Source of the DNA: Ochotona curzoniae
Taxonomy: Eukaryota > Chordata > Mammalia > Lagomorpha > Ochotonidae
Assembly: GCF_017591425.1 (NCBI RefSeq)
Contig: NW_024466004.1
Span: forward strand, 37,574,501-37,638,500
DNA: 64,000 nt
Reading direction: 5' to 3'
Shown here: positions 10,746-22,176 of the stretch, one piece after another
Layout: each line of letters starts with the position of its first letter
How positions within the stretch are numbered: the stretch's first letter is position 1
Program-made: the position numbers and the translations under genes
Notes under the pieces: model-generated
Told to the model about the DNA's origin: nothing
The model's input: only the letters and a program-made list of their open reading frames with translations
The model's database searches: none

Positions 10746-12504
10746 CAGTAGGTACCAAACACGGTCAAATAGAAATCAAACTTATAGTATTACACAGCAC
10801 AATGGAATGACTGTAACTCATTATGTAATATGTATAATAAAAAACTGGAAGAGGGGATTTGGGTGGTTCTAAATATAAAGAAAATATATGCAAATGGAAA
10901 GGCTGATTTCTTATTTATATCAATTTACTCTGTGTATATCTGTTGAAGCATTGCACTGTACCCAGTAAAAATATACAAGTATTACACATGAATTTAAATA
11001 AACTGAAATGGTTTTTAAGGAAGAATCGCTGCCTTCAAAGCATCACAGTGAAGAAAACTCTAATTTATAACATTTGCGTGTATCAAGAAAGATAATAAAA
11101 ATGGAAGACATAAGGAAAAGATAACAGATATGACACACAATTTTCCTCCTATATCTTCTTCAATTATTTTGTTGATTATGAAAAAATATAGACTAGGCTC
11201 AAAGAGTTTGTTAAAAGCTACATTTTTACCTTAAATTCATTTGATTAGGAAAGCAAAGTTTGCAGGATTTCTCTTTTTTCCAGCCTTTAATTAAATATTT
11301 TTTCATGCTCTCATGCTTAACTTCTGATGATAGCATAATCAGAGTACAGTGAGTATTCTTGCTTTGGATTTTTTGAAACCAAAATGGGCTTTAACTTTGT
11401 CTTGCATCCAAAATATTCAGCAAAAATCCAACAAGAAAATGCCAACAGTTGCTGCACTTCTTCAGCCTCTAGAGTCTGAAATGTGATTGGACTTCACAAA
11501 CATTGACTAAATTAATAAACCAGCTGTTGTCTTTACAATATGTCAGAGATTTCAGTGGAGTGGAAGAGTTGCGTTCTGTAACAGCTAATAAATTTTTAGT
11601 TTCACATATCATCAGGTTTCAGTTAAAATCAAATATCAAATTCACTACCTTAAACACACTTTGTGTATCACCTCTGAACCATCATTTGTCCAAGGATAAC
11701 CCAGCTACTTCTTTGTCTCTAGTTATTATTTGCAGCATTGATATTCCCATCAATGTGTGGGAAGCCATAGATACCTGTGTTTCACTCACCTCAATATGAT
11801 TAGTACATTCAGCAATGATGTAAAGGACTTGGGTAGCACCTAGACCACAGACATTAGCACTCCAGTTTCCTAGCAAAGACTCTAATATCCCTCAGCCTCA
11901 AAGATCTACACCACCTGATGGCTTAAATCCCAGCACCAACCTGAAAACATGACCTCAGGTTCATGTGGGCCATCTGCTCAGAAGTGCTGTCTCACTCACA
12001 TGTTAACACACATTGCCTTCACCTCACAACAGTCTTTGAGCACAGCCTGGCTAGAAAATAGCAGGAAAATACTTAAATCTGGTGCTTAAATGGCTTAGAG
12101 GATTACTAGGGGGATAAAGAGCTTGTTCAGCTCTACATGTCTGATTCAATGACAAATCTGGCTGATAGTAAGTGGAAATCCTGCTTGATGGTGAGTGTAA
12201 AAGTCATTACTGTTTCCTTACAGCTCTTCTTTGACCTGACGATTCCCCCTGGCTTCTGGTTCCTTCCCTGAGTCCCTTTACAAGAAGTCTTAAACAGCAA
12301 GAAGATAAAAATGTCTCTAAAGCGAATATTGGTCACACACTCTAAATGGATTTTGTTCTGTTGTCTTCTAAGTCATTAGTTTCCTTGCGTTTATAAGCTC
12401 TCTGACCCAGTCCAGTTTAAAATGCTTGAAATCCCAAGATTCCTGCCAAAGGAGTGGTTTCTCCATTTATTTGTTTTGTGGCCTGGACTCAAACAGGATG
12501 CTAA
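10746..12504. other. Non-coding, no recognised feature
   Basis: About 1.8 kb of A+T-rich sequence. The longest frames are under 100 codons (for example 11503-11799) and have no recognisable domain. No clear repeat. Confidence 0.4.
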
Positions 12505-12645
12505 AGATCACTCACAGTTAATTTAGTGGTTAGGAGGCTGGACTTTGAAGTCAAACAGCCTGGGTTCACACCTGGCATGGAACATACTTTTTAACATTGA
12601 AGCATTCCTCTTTCCGCTTCATTGATTATTGTTAGAAAAAAGCAG
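12505..12645 (+). mobile_element. MIR, sense
   Basis: 'ttagtggttaggaggctgga', 'ctttgaagtcaaacagcctg' and 'ggttcacacctggcatgg' match the tRNA-derived head of MIR ('agtggttaagagc..ggactttggagtcagactgcctgggttcgaat'), followed by a decayed core. The pol III boxes are vestigial, so this is not a tRNA gene. Confidence 0.75.
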
Positions 12646-12677
12646 GCCTAAAACATTCTAATGCAGTTTTATTTCTA

Positions 12678-12985
12678 GGACTGGTGTTGTGCCATAGCAG
12701 GTTTAAGTTGTGACTCTGGCATCTGAACTGCTATACTTCCAGTCCTGCTAATGTTCCTGGGAAGGCAGAAGGCAGCGAAAGATGGGTCAAGTGTTTCATT
12801 CCCTACCACTCATGTAGGACACCAGGGTGGAGCTCCTGGCTTTGGCCTGGCCCCAAACTAGCAGATTTGTCTGTTATAGCCATTTGTGTAGTGAAGCAAT
12901 AGATAGAAGATTTCTCTCTCTCTCTTTGTCTCTTTCTCTCGTTGCCTTTCAAATCAAAAGTAGTAATAAATAAATGAAGTTTCTC
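12678..12985 (+). mobile_element. Old lagomorph SINE
   Basis: 'gactggtgttgtgccatagc', 'ctgctaatgttcctgggaag', 'agctcctggctttggcctgg', (CT)n at 12915-12940, and a tail 'aataaataaatgaag'. Older subfamily, no clean duplication seen. Confidence 0.85.
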
Positions 12986-13261
12986 ATGTTGGATTTTTGT
13001 ACTGTCATACTTGCTTTATGTCTATCACGTTTTAACCATGCCCCTCTTCCTTTTCCTTCCTTCATATCTCCCATTCAAAGTCCAGATTCTGGACTCTATT
13101 TGTAATTGTTTATTAAATTTGGATATTAGATTACCTTTCCCAGAATATATTTGCATTACAAATTTAGAAGAGATTATTTAATTACATAAGGAATTAAACG
13201 GATCAATCCCAACAGGGATTGTTTTACATAAGGTCCCAACAGAGAGCAAACAATGGGAGGA

Positions 13262-13311
13262 TCCTTAAAAATGTTTGTGGAAGAATGGAATTAAAGTATG
13301 ACTTTATTTTT
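13262..13311 (+). mobile_element. Mariner-like element, left part
   Basis: 'ccttaaaaatgtttgtggaa' followed by 'tggaattaaagtatgacttt' matches the left portion of the mariner-like element also present at 23.6 and 29.3 kb. Its right portion resumes at 16536, after the VNTR retroposon inserted in between. Confidence 0.6.
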
Positions 13312-13387
13312 GTTTAACCATTTGTTTTTGTTTCTTGTTTTATTGTTTTATTTTTTTTCATTTTTTACTTTATTTTATTTTATATTT

Positions 13388-13870
13388 ATAATCTTACATA
13401 GTTGATAAGTTTACAAAGGGTAAAGGGCTACAGGAAAGTGGGTAAGACCATTGCACTAATATCATTTTTGCCCTGTATCTGGGGTCAGGGGAGAAACATA
13501 GGGAGAAGCCCCACCCAGCTTCCCACCCATCCCAGGTCAATGATGCGGGCACACCCGTAGGATCCTGCTCAAGCAGTTTTGATAGTTTAACTGTTCTGAA
13601 TTGCTGTCAGTCCCGCTGTTCCAAGCACGATGAAATCTACTCAGAATCCACTGGCTGACACAGTCTCTTGATGGATGGGGTGCTGAAATCAGCAGCTCAG
13701 TGGGAGGGATCTCCAAAGAAACTTCATCTGTGATAATCCCAAACCTGATTCTTGTGTGTCCTTGCCAGTACAGTGTCCAGCACCATCTTCTTATGCACAT
13801 GCTGGTAATTGCAATTGCTGGGTCAGTTCTGTTTCCAATAATGTCTTCTGCAAGAACCAATGGGTGTTGC
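13388..13870 (-). other. Unique 3' domain of the VNTR retroposon, with 107-codon frame
   Basis: This is the non-repetitive part next to the A-rich tail. On the minus strand a 107-codon frame (13860-13537) is open, but I recognise no family. The last 100 bp ('gtcttacccactttcctgta', 'aacttatcaactatgtaaga' on the minus strand) recur at 29.2 kb. Part of the middle ('gcttggaacagcgggactga') has a counterpart in the sense copy near 33.84 kb. Confidence 0.45.
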
Positions 13871-15940
13871 AGTTCAGCCCGATCCTGTCCACTTCATACT
13901 CGGCTCTCCCACAAACCAGTGGGAGCTGCAGCCTAGTAGGGGAGACTCCCCAAAACCCCACCAGGCCTGTCCCCTACCCTGGTTCCCATGCTTGCCAGTA
14001 TGTATTTCACACTTGTTCAGTCTGTCCCACATCCCATTTAGCTCTCATATAAATCAATGGGCATTGAAGCCTAGTTCAACCCAACCAACCCTACTATCCA
14101 ACACACACACGTGCTGGCGGGTGCCTTTCTGTCTAGTCACCCCACCTCTGTCCTAGTTTTCATGCTCTCCAGTGGGAGTGGTAACCCAAGAGGGAGGTGT
14201 CCACTGTCTCCCTACTAGGCTACTCCCACTCCTGGAACTTGCCACTCTCCAGGTGGTTTTGCAGTTTAACTTGACAGAATTAGTCCCCAGTGGCAGTCTC
14301 TGACAGCTGATGCTGCGGCTAAGCCTTACCCAACCAAACCTTACCCACTCTATGCTTGTACCAGTCAGGACAGTCAACCAAGCCTGGCTTTTCCCTGATC
14401 TAGTTCACATGAGGCTCACAGGTATTGTAACCCTCCTGGTCTGCTCTGGTCTGCCCTCATGCCAACTCACACTGACCAGTGGGAATGGTTGTCCAGCAGG
14501 GGAGCCCACATTCCCCCTACTGGCTTTGCCCCCTCTCTCCCTTCCTGGTTCTCACATTTGCTGTTTGGGCACTGTGGCCACATCTGGTACGGCTCACCTC
14601 ACCTTGGCATTCCATAATGTGCACTGGTTTGTGTCACAATCAACCCTGGCCCAACCTACACTCTATTCTGGTGCTTGGATTTGCCAGCAGGTGGTGTGAA
14701 CTGGTTCAGCCTGGTCTGCCCCCAGCCTATGCCAAATGTATGCCAGTGAGTATCTTTCTTTGGCCTGGTCTGGGTTGATCCCTATCATGGTTCTTGCACT
14801 CACCTGCAGGGACTGTGTCCGGTAAAGGAGTTTCCCAAGCTCCTCCATTAGGACGTCTCCCAATGCCAGATCTTGCGCTTACTGGTGGGTCCATGGGCCA
14901 GCCCTACTTAGTCCACCTCCTGTCCTGGTGGAACAGTGACCTTTCCTTGCTGACCTTCAATCCATTCTGGTTCTTACTGTTGGATGTTTCAGCCCAACCA
15001 AGGCTTATCCATACCCAGACACTGCTAACACATGGCTCAGTAGGCGGCAGAGACCTAGCCTAGTCTGTCCTACATCTACCCAGGTTCTCCAGAGCATCAG
15101 ATGGGGAGGATGTCTAGCCCTGGCTAGGTGCACCTAGCCCCAGTTCACACTTATGCCAAGGGAGATGGCAGCCATATCCAGACCAGAATGCAGCCCCCGC
15201 TCCATCACCCACACTCCCCAGTGGGAACCCCAACCCAGTTAGGGTGTCTTCTTAGCTCCCCAATTGGGTCTGTTCCCAACCATAGATTGCACACATGCCA
15301 TTGGTTGCTCTGACCCAGTTGGCTTAGCCCCTCACCTGTCTCAGTCTTTGCCTTTGTTGCTGTGTGCTAGTACCCCTGACTCATGCAGACCAGTTAGTGT
15401 AAGAACCTAGTTCGGCATGACCCGTGCTCCATCCTGATTTCTGTTCTTCCTTGTGAATTGAGATTTGCTCCCCCCTGCCTGGTCCACCCCCTTCCAGTTG
15501 CAGCTCAGCGCACCCCACATCCTATTTTAGGATGCACATTCAGGTGCTGCTGCCTTGACCTACTCAGACTGTTGTAGGTTCTGTTACCAGTAAGTGATGG
15601 CAGGTTCCCTGGTCAAACCTAGCTCAGCCCATCAACACCCCAGCTTGTGAGCTAACCAGCAGGACTTGTATTTCCACAGGGTTCAGCCCACACTTCCCCT
15701 ACACAATCTACCCCAGACCTGGTTCTCTTGTGTGCTGGTTAGTGTCTTGACCCTGCCAAGTGTGACCTGGCCACTGTTCCACTACTCAGTCAGGTACTGG
15801 TACCTAGCCCTGATAGATAAGCCCACAGCCATAGCTATCGTGTGAACTGATGTGTGCAAGTCAGTAATGCTCTACACTAACAGCCCAGCTCAGGACTCCC
15901 ATTTGGGCTGGTGAAATCAGTCTGGCCCAAATAGATGTTA
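13871..15940. repeat. Degenerate minisatellite (VNTR) inside the retroposon
   Basis: About 2 kb of imperfect tandem units. Recurrent cores on the plus strand include 'ccagtgggagctgcagccta', 'ccagtgggaatggttgtcca', 'tcctggttctcacatttgct' and 'gccagcaggtggtgtgaact'. Two unit types appear to alternate, giving a higher-order period near 170-200 bp (by eye). It is C-rich on plus and G-rich on minus, unlike its A+T-rich flanks. Confidence 0.65.
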
Positions 15941-16149
15941 TGGACTCTCCCCTCCAAATCACCAGGTCTCAGTCCCCACACTGGCCAGAAAGTTCCGTGA
16001 CCCCGTTGTTGGGAATCACCCAGAATTCATCCCCCACCTACACTCACGCTGGCGTTATCCATAGATGTCCCTAGGCAGCAATTACATATCCTAAAAACGC
16101 CAGAGCTCGCCACTGGGCGGTCAGCAAGCAGAGTCTGGCACCACTTGGT

Positions 16150-16523
16150 GCGCTAGCCACTAGAAGCCTAGCACTTGGTCACCGCCTGACGGCAGTGACT
16201 TTGCCCCAAGTCCCCAGCATTGGGTCTGGCCTGGCTGGGGCAACCCACACAGCTGCCACACTGCAGGGAGCTGCTTTTGCCCTAACCTCACAGCCGAACA
16301 ACTCTTCCTGCTGCAGCATGACAGTGGCAAGGCAGGGCCAAGTCCTTATTTCAGTTCCCAAGTTTCTCTCATGGTGTACTTATCCTAAGGGAAAAGACCT
16401 CTCAGGCCTAGAGTAAGCCTAGGATTCAGTCACTGCCTGGCAGCAGTGATTTTGTCCTGGGCACCTCCCACAACTGCCACACTGCAGGGTTCTGCTTTTG
16501 TCCCAACCCCACCGCCAAACACT
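16150..16523 (-). repeat. Two promoter-like monomers at the retroposon 5' end
   Basis: The block near 16178 ('gtcaccgcctgacggcagtg', 'acagctgccacactgcaggg', 'agctgcttttgccctaacc') recurs 251 bp later at 16429 ('gtcactgcctggcagcagtg', 'acaactgccacactgcaggg', 'ttctgcttttgtcccaaccc'). In element orientation this is a complete plus a partial monomer at the extreme 5' end, the position where tandem promoter monomers lie in some L1 families. Promoter function is inference. Confidence 0.6.
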
Positions 16524-16535
16524 GTGTAAACATTT

Positions 16536-16650
16536 TTTATCACATGTGGAAGATATGCATCATGAAAAAACTACTCATGAGTTTCAAAATTGTTTTATAC
16601 CAAAGTAAATAAACTTTTAATTTCATTTTCCTGAGACTTTTAAATTAAGA
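16536..16650 (+). mobile_element. Mariner-like element, right part
   Basis: 'gatatgcatcatgaaaaaac', 'gagtttcaaaattgttttat', 'ccaaagtaaataaactttta' continue the element begun at 13262. The same order occurs uninterrupted at 29318-29503. Confidence 0.6.
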
Positions 16651-18145
16651 TCATTCAGACAGATCATCTACAAAAGGGTTGATTACAAGGTTGTAAGTGG
16701 GCATAAATGATCCATGGTGTATAATACAGGAACCTGGAGCTACCAGCAACAGAACTGCCCCCATTCCTGAGTCCAAAGGAGCAACGGGAGACGTGGAGTC
16801 ACAGAGCAGGTTTTCTGGGCAAGGGAAATTGCTTTATGTCAAGGGAGATCAGGCAACCCAAGACAACCTGAGGCTTGCTGGGAGATGAAGTGTTGACTCA
16901 TGCTCTCCCTTGCCCCAATCTCCTACTGATGCCTCTCATTACATAATCCCAAAAGGTGCCAGAAGGCTCCAGAGTTCATCACTGCAGCCCATGCAGGTGG
17001 CTTTGGGAACAGAAAAAAACATTTATGGGGGAAGGGGAAGCAGAAGAGAACATGGAAGACATCTAACAGAACTGCATGAAGATAGCTAGGAGCAAAACCA
17101 TCCATTTCATCCTACCCCATTCTAATCATCTCTGCTCTTCCCATCATCCCAACCTGGTTCAGAAACTAGCAAATTGGCACAGACTTTACAAGGTATGTGT
17201 ATTGTCACAAAACAGTAAAATTCTCTGGGTCCTCTTTCCCTCATCACATAACTTCCTCAAAGTTTAAAGGAAACTCTGGTTTTGCACATCAGAAAGGCAA
17301 AATAACTGGGAAAAGCACTATTCCTCTGGCAAACATGCACAGCTTAAAACCAGCAACTCTTCTGAAAGGTATTTCTTAAGCACTTGTGTATCTCCAGGCT
17401 TTTGGTGGAAGCAAGGAAACAAGCAGCACATAAATTTAATATAGAATATGAACCCAAGAGCCTGATTCAAATCTCAGGAAAGCAGAGCTTTGCGTGGAAT
17501 TGGAGACTGTGACTCACACTTCAGGCAGGATGTGGAAGTGGAAAGAGAAGCCCGTCTCATGCACAAACACTGTGTAAATTCAACCTTACTGTCAGTGCAC
17601 CTCTGAAGGTCAATTCTAAATGCATTTAGCAAACCACACAGACAATGGGAATTTCACTGAAAGAAAGAGCTTGGCAGTGTGCTTCTTCCAGTGGTCATGT
17701 TATAAGCATGGAAATAGGTCAGCCAAATACTTGAGACAAATGCACCAAGGCAGATGTAAAGCACATATCCTATCACACCAGGTGAGGGCAATCTTCTGAG
17801 ACATGCTTAAGACATCCTCAGTTCATCCTTTGGCTGAACATACAATGAGGTGAGGGAAAATGCCTGAATTTGTCCTTCTGCACCTCAAGACATCTGTGAG
17901 ACACAATAAAAAGTCATTTGGAACCCAAGAGATTAGTTTTTTTTTAAAAAAATTTACACTTTTTAATCTATCTAGTGATAGTTAGAAAAGTATAAAATAA
18001 TATCAATGGAAGTTTATAATACATAGGTCAAAATCTATTATAAATTTATAATCCACATTCTAGATCCTCCTCTTAGACATTTTTAACATCTTTTTTTGTT
18101 GTAAGATAGTGCTGCAAAGGACCATACATAAAATACCAAAGAGGC
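16651..18145. other. Non-coding, no recognised feature
   Basis: About 1.5 kb with a slightly G+C-richer part at 16690-17060. Frames are 60-63 codons and unremarkable. No repeat that I can name. Confidence 0.4.
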
Positions 18146-18440
18146 TGTCTTTGTGGTGTAGTGCGTTACGTCATCACTTACAATATCAGCATCTCATATT
18201 GGAGTGACACTTTGAGTCCTGGCTACCTTGTTTCTGATCCAGCTTTCTGCTAACACAACTGGGAAAACAGTGGGGGACCGCTTAAGCACTTAGTCTCCTG
18301 CAAGAAGCTCCAAGTGCCTGTCTTTAGTATAGCTCAGCCTCAACTGTTGCAGCCATTTGCGGTATTGGAAGATCTCATTCTCTCTCTCTCTACACAAATC
18401 TCTGTCACTCTGCCTTTAAAATAAAGACATAAGTTTTTTT
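18146..18440 (+). mobile_element. Old lagomorph SINE
   Basis: 'tttgtggtgtagtgcgttac', 'tttgagtcctggctaccttg', 'gatccagctttctgctaaca', (TC)n, 'ctgcctttaaaataaagaca' and an A-rich tail. Strongly diverged. Confidence 0.8.
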
Positions 18441-19129
18441 TTTTTTAATTAGAGACTAAAAGTCCACAGAGTCCTTCACTGAGGTGACTTAAAATCAAAC
18501 TCAACTCGGTTCTTTTCATGAAAACATATTGTTTTTCCTTTCTTCCTGGAGTAGATTTGGGCCTAACTAAGAAAACATCACACATTTTATATTGTAGCTG
18601 AGATGTTAACATATTTCCTGTGATGACTGCAACTGTGCCTTGCTTGGAATCTTCTTCTGGTAACTTACTGCTGTCTCTAGTTCATTAGCAAAGCTTAGGG
18701 AAAAAAAAATAACCAGATTCCAAGGGCACTGAGTTTCTCAGATTACTTAGAATTCTCCATTTCTTGCTTCCAATGATTATTTCCTAGAAACATTTGTAGT
18801 CTAAAAGGTAACAATAGAAAACCTCAAGACCGTTTGAGATGCTCTGACATCCTCAAGGTTTACAGCAACACTGCTATTCTTGAGATGACTGATGGCTTCT
18901 GTCACCATTCCTACTGGATATAGGTGGAAGAGACATCATTGTTCATTACAATTTCAATTGTTCAAAATGTGAATGAGCTAAATGTGATCATCCCTACTAA
19001 CTCTCAAAGAAAATCTCTGTTAGTTAAATGCCTCTCTATTTTCTAACCAGTAAGGCTATACCATGTAGGAGGCAAAATTACTTGGAGAACTCACCAACTT
19101 AATCGTCTATTCAAAAATATAGCAAGTTA
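18441..19129. other. Non-coding, no recognised feature
   Basis: No open frame or repeat recognised. Confidence 0.4.
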
Positions 19130-19322
19130 GGGTCCGCATTGTGTCAGAGCAAGTTAAGCTGCCACTTGCAACTCATATCAGAGTGCTGGTTTCATTTCTA
19201 GGTATTCCACTTACCAGCTCCCTAATAACAAGCTTAGGGTGAACACAGAAGATGGTCCAAGTACTAAGGCCCTTGCTCTCTGTCTGAGAGACCAGAACTG
19301 AGTTACTGACTAGACCTAATGC
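19130..19322 (+). mobile_element. Old partial SINE, sense
   Basis: 'ggtccgcattgtgtcagagc', 'gttaagctgccacttgcaac', 'ccagctccctaataacaagc' and 'gatggtccaagtactaaggc' match the 5' two-thirds of the older lagomorph SINE. The 3' end is lost. Confidence 0.65.
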
Positions 19323-19637
19323 TTTTCAAATGCTTCCTTGATGGATTCAGAAGAGCAGAGACTTAAAATTTGTCTCTAGGAAGGTCTGGTGGCAGGGCCT
19401 AAAGCAGCCCACTGCAAGCAGAAAATATAATTGAACTCCAGTGTTTTATTCAAATAAATCTGCACTCTATAATTACTACTTTTGTGTGTATTAACATGTA
19501 AATTATTTCAATTGTTTATCATAGAGAAAATTGAAATCCAAGAAGATACCTCACATCCAGATTGATGTGGTATTGAGCCATTAGAGAAGCAAGGTTTTCA
19601 GGGAAACCATGAAGAAAGGACTTGTATTTTTCTTTTT
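19323..19637. other. Non-coding, no recognised feature
   Basis: Nothing recognised. Probably degraded SINE-flanking sequence. Confidence 0.35.
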
Positions 19638-19801
19638 AAGATTTTTTTAAATTGGAAAGGCAGATATGCAGAGAGGAGGATATACAGAAAGAAAGAACTT
19701 CTATCTACTGGTTCACTCCCCAAGTGGCCAGAGCTTCTTCTGGGTCTCCCATACGGGCATAAGACTCCAAGGCATTGGGCCATCCTCCACTGCTTTCCCA
19801 T
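19638..19801 (-). mobile_element. Internally deleted SINE, antisense
   Basis: 'aattggaaaggcagatatgc', 'ctactggttcactccccaag', then a jump to 'cttcttctgggtctcccata' and 'ccactgctttccca', where L1 sequence begins. The usual 'ggagctgagccgatccgaag' segment is missing. Confidence 0.8.
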
Positions 19802-20485
19802 GCAGCTGGCACATGAACCAGTTTTGTATTCTGCATGAAGGTTGTCTTATATCATGAGAATAACTGGTACTTGTCCTTTGAGATTGGCTTATTTCACTGT
19901 GCATAATGGTCTCTAGTTGGGACCATTTTGTTGCAAATGGTAGAATTTTGTTCTTTTCAATGACAGAGTAGCATTCTATGAAGTAGACGTACCAGTTTTT
20001 TTTTTATCCATTTCTCTTTCAATGTATTTTCCATGTCTTTGGTATTGTAGATTGTGCTGCTATAAATATAGGGCTACAGGCCACTTTCTCATACATAAAT
20101 TTCATGTCTTTTAGATATATTCCCAGGAGTGGGATTGCTAGGTCATGGTGTAGATCAGTATTCAGTAACCTTAGCACACCCCATATTGACTTCCATATTG
20201 GCTGCACTAGACTCCACTCCCACCAACAGTGGAGGGAATAGGACAGCTTTTGTCCCACATCTTTGCCAGCAGGTGGTACAAGATTTCTGTATGTAGGCCA
20301 CTTCAATGTGTTTTCTTTTGTTTTGCATTCCTCTAATAGCTAGAGATCCTGAGCATCTTTTTCATATGTCTATTAGCCATTTGAATTTGTTCTTTTTAAA
20401 AAATGCCTATTCATTTTCTTTGTCCATTTGTTAACTGGGTTGTTTGTTTTGCTGTTATATGATAATATTTTCAATGTACTGCTGG
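19802..20485 (-). mobile_element. L1 ORF2 C-terminal region, antisense
   Basis: A 95-codon minus-strand frame (20306-20019) reads through ORF2 C-terminus: 'SLHCWWEWSLVQPIWKSIW' and 'IPLLGIYLKDMKFMYEKVAC' are close to the canonical 'LLHCWWDCKLVQPLWKSVW' and 'IPLLGIYPK'. A truncated frame ends after the 'KTWK' region. The 3' UTR is partly missing at the SINE junction. Dead copy. Confidence 0.9.
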
Positions 20486-21483
20486 TTAAGTAGTTTTAGT
20501 TGTGCTTATCTAACAACTGAAGTAGTGTTTATAGCACTATGTGGAAAAAAATTTAATTATAGGCAATTAATCTGTATTTAAAATTTTGAAATAAAATTTA
20601 TTCATAAGGTAGATTTTCTGTAAGAAATGCTCTACAGTCATTAAGATATGCAATTAATAATTCTGAGCTGCCTGGATTCTAAGAGAAAAAATAAGATAAA
20701 TTGAAGAGCTATTATCTATCTTTAAATTCCAGCACATTTCCTCCATAGAAAGTAACCAGGAATGGAGAGGTCCACAGGGAAGGACAAAGGTGCCAAGGCA
20801 GATGCAGAAGTCATCAACATAGTGAACTTAGAGAAAGCCTGGAAGTATCAAAGAAAACTCCAACACAAACCTCTTTGGCTAGTAATAGACCTAACAGTAC
20901 CTTTTAATTCCCCAAGAAATGAAAGCCTTTCTCTTGTAATGGTTGTCAGTGATAATCTCTCCATCTTCTCCAGCAACTCTTGTAATTATCCAAGATGTCC
21001 ATTTCCCATCTATTTTATTGGGAATAATAAAAGCCAACATTGATGCCACCATGTTATTCACAGACACAAAGTGTTACACAGACTTTCAGTTAGAGAAATT
21101 TTAGAAGTCTCTGGACTGTTTAATGAACAGTGACAAAATAGACAAAAAAAAAAAGAGTGACAAAATAGGCAAAATAAACAAAGTTAGAATTCCAGTCTTA
21201 GTCTAATTCCAGACTTTATATTCTTCACCATTCATCTTTGCTGCCCAGGATCAGAGGAACAGATGTAACTGCTGCTTCCAGGGAGAGGCTCCCTCCCTTT
21301 ATGCTCTGTAAAACCATCATGCTGTGACACTCCACAGCCCATCTTTAGTTTCTACACGACCAATGAGCTACAGCTCTGCCAACTCTTAGTGATATTACTT
21401 AAGGATAGAGACGAGAGGCTGCTCAGGAAGCGTTGAGCTAAGACTGCTGGATTCTGCTCAGGGCAAGAGGTCAAGAAGTATCA
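20486..21483. other. Non-coding, no recognised feature
   Basis: A 93-codon frame at 20762-21043 has a charged start and no recognisable domain. I treat it as chance. Poly-A run at 21146-21156. Confidence 0.4.
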
Positions 21484-21690
21484 AAATAGTTCGGGAGCCA
21501 AAAATTCAATCCAGGTCTGCCATGTGGGTGATGGAAACGCAATCACTTGAGCCATTGTCTGCTGTTTAGAAGGTACATGTAATCAGGAAGCTGGAACTGT
21601 GGACACAATTGAAACTCAAACTGAAGTACTTAAATGTAGGATGCAGATGTACCAAGCCAAATCTTCACCTGTGTGTCAAGTGCTTGTCCT
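21484..21690 (-). mobile_element. Older lagomorph SINE variant, antisense
   Basis: 'cgggagccaaaaattcaatc', 'aggtctgccatgtgggtgat', 'caatcacttgagccattgtc', 'caggaagctggaactgtgga' match the antisense SINE variant usually reading 'gaactcaatccaggtctcccatgtgggtggcaggaacccaattacttgagcc'. Diverged. Confidence 0.65.
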
Positions 21691-21865
21691 TCTGGTCACA
21701 TTTTAATCAGTGGGTTTTACTTGATTTGTGTTTCTGCTATTATTTGTTACTGAATCCTCAATATTAACTCATGGTAAACAATGCCATATGTAATGTTTGA
21801 ATAAATCTAACAAATATTTTACCTACAAGGCACATTGTATCTTTTGCATTTAAGAATGTTAGACA

Positions 21866-22176
21866 GGGCCCAGCGCCGTAGCCCAGTGGCTAAAGTCCTT
21901 GCTTTGAACGCACCAGGATCCCATATGGACACCGGTTCTAACCCCAGCAGCCCTGATTCCAGTCCAGCTCCTTGCTTGTGGCCTGGTAAAGCAGTCAAAG
22001 TTGGCCCAAAGCCTTGGGATTCTGCACCCATGTGGGAGACCCAGAGGAAGTTCCTGGCTCCTGGCTTCACACTGACTCATTCCAGCCATTGCAGTCAGTT
22101 GAGGAGTGAATCATCAGACAGAAGATCTTCCTCTCTGCCTCTCCTCTCTGTATATCTGACTTTCCAATAAAATAAT
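21866..22176 (+). mobile_element. Lagomorph SINE, sense
   Basis: 'gggcccagcgccgtagccca', B box 'ggttctaacccc', 'tgtgggagacccagaggaag', 'gtgaatcatcagacagaaga', ending 'gactttccaataaaataatt'. No long A tail and no clean duplication found. Frames of up to 111 codons on it are SINE-derived. Confidence 0.92.

Larger units (their letters stand above)
13324..16523 (-). mobile_element. VNTR-bearing poly-A retroposon, full-length-looking, antisense
   Basis: A 3.2-kb insertion bounded by an imperfect 12-bp direct repeat (13312-13323 'gtttaaccattt'; 16524-16535 'gtgtaaacattt'; 10 of 12 identical) inside a mariner-like element. Read on the minus strand, in order: a 5' G+C-rich region with about 251-bp monomers (16523 to about 16150) and a short unique part (to about 15940); a long degenerate tandem repeat (about 15940-13870) with units near 80-110 bp sharing cores like 'ccagtgggagctg' and 'cctggttctcatgct'; a unique 3' domain of about 480 bp (13870-13388); and an A-rich tail (T-rich on plus, 13324-13387). 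Several frames of 60-130 codons lie in it, but none looks like a conserved protein. The layout recalls composite VNTR retroposons such as SVA by analogy only. I do not recognise the family. An L1 5' UTR with internal deletion is an alternative. Confidence 0.6.

Noticed and set aside
12505..12600. tRNA-like A/B box pattern
   Set aside because: It matches the head of a MIR SINE, lacks a foldable acceptor stem and anticodon context, and continues into the MIR core.
13537..15313. Many frames of 60-130 codons at 13.5-15.3 kb that might look like a gene cluster
   Set aside because: They lie in a C-rich degenerate tandem repeat with few stop-forming A/T words. Frames overlap on both strands and share no conserved protein pattern.
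13871..15940. Regular repeats that might suggest a CRISPR array
   Set aside because: Units are degenerate minisatellite copies without identical repeats and unique spacers, and the DNA is clearly mammalian.
20762..21043. 93-codon frame with a charged N-terminus
   Set aside because: Composition is not distinctive, no family is recognised and there is no supporting structure.
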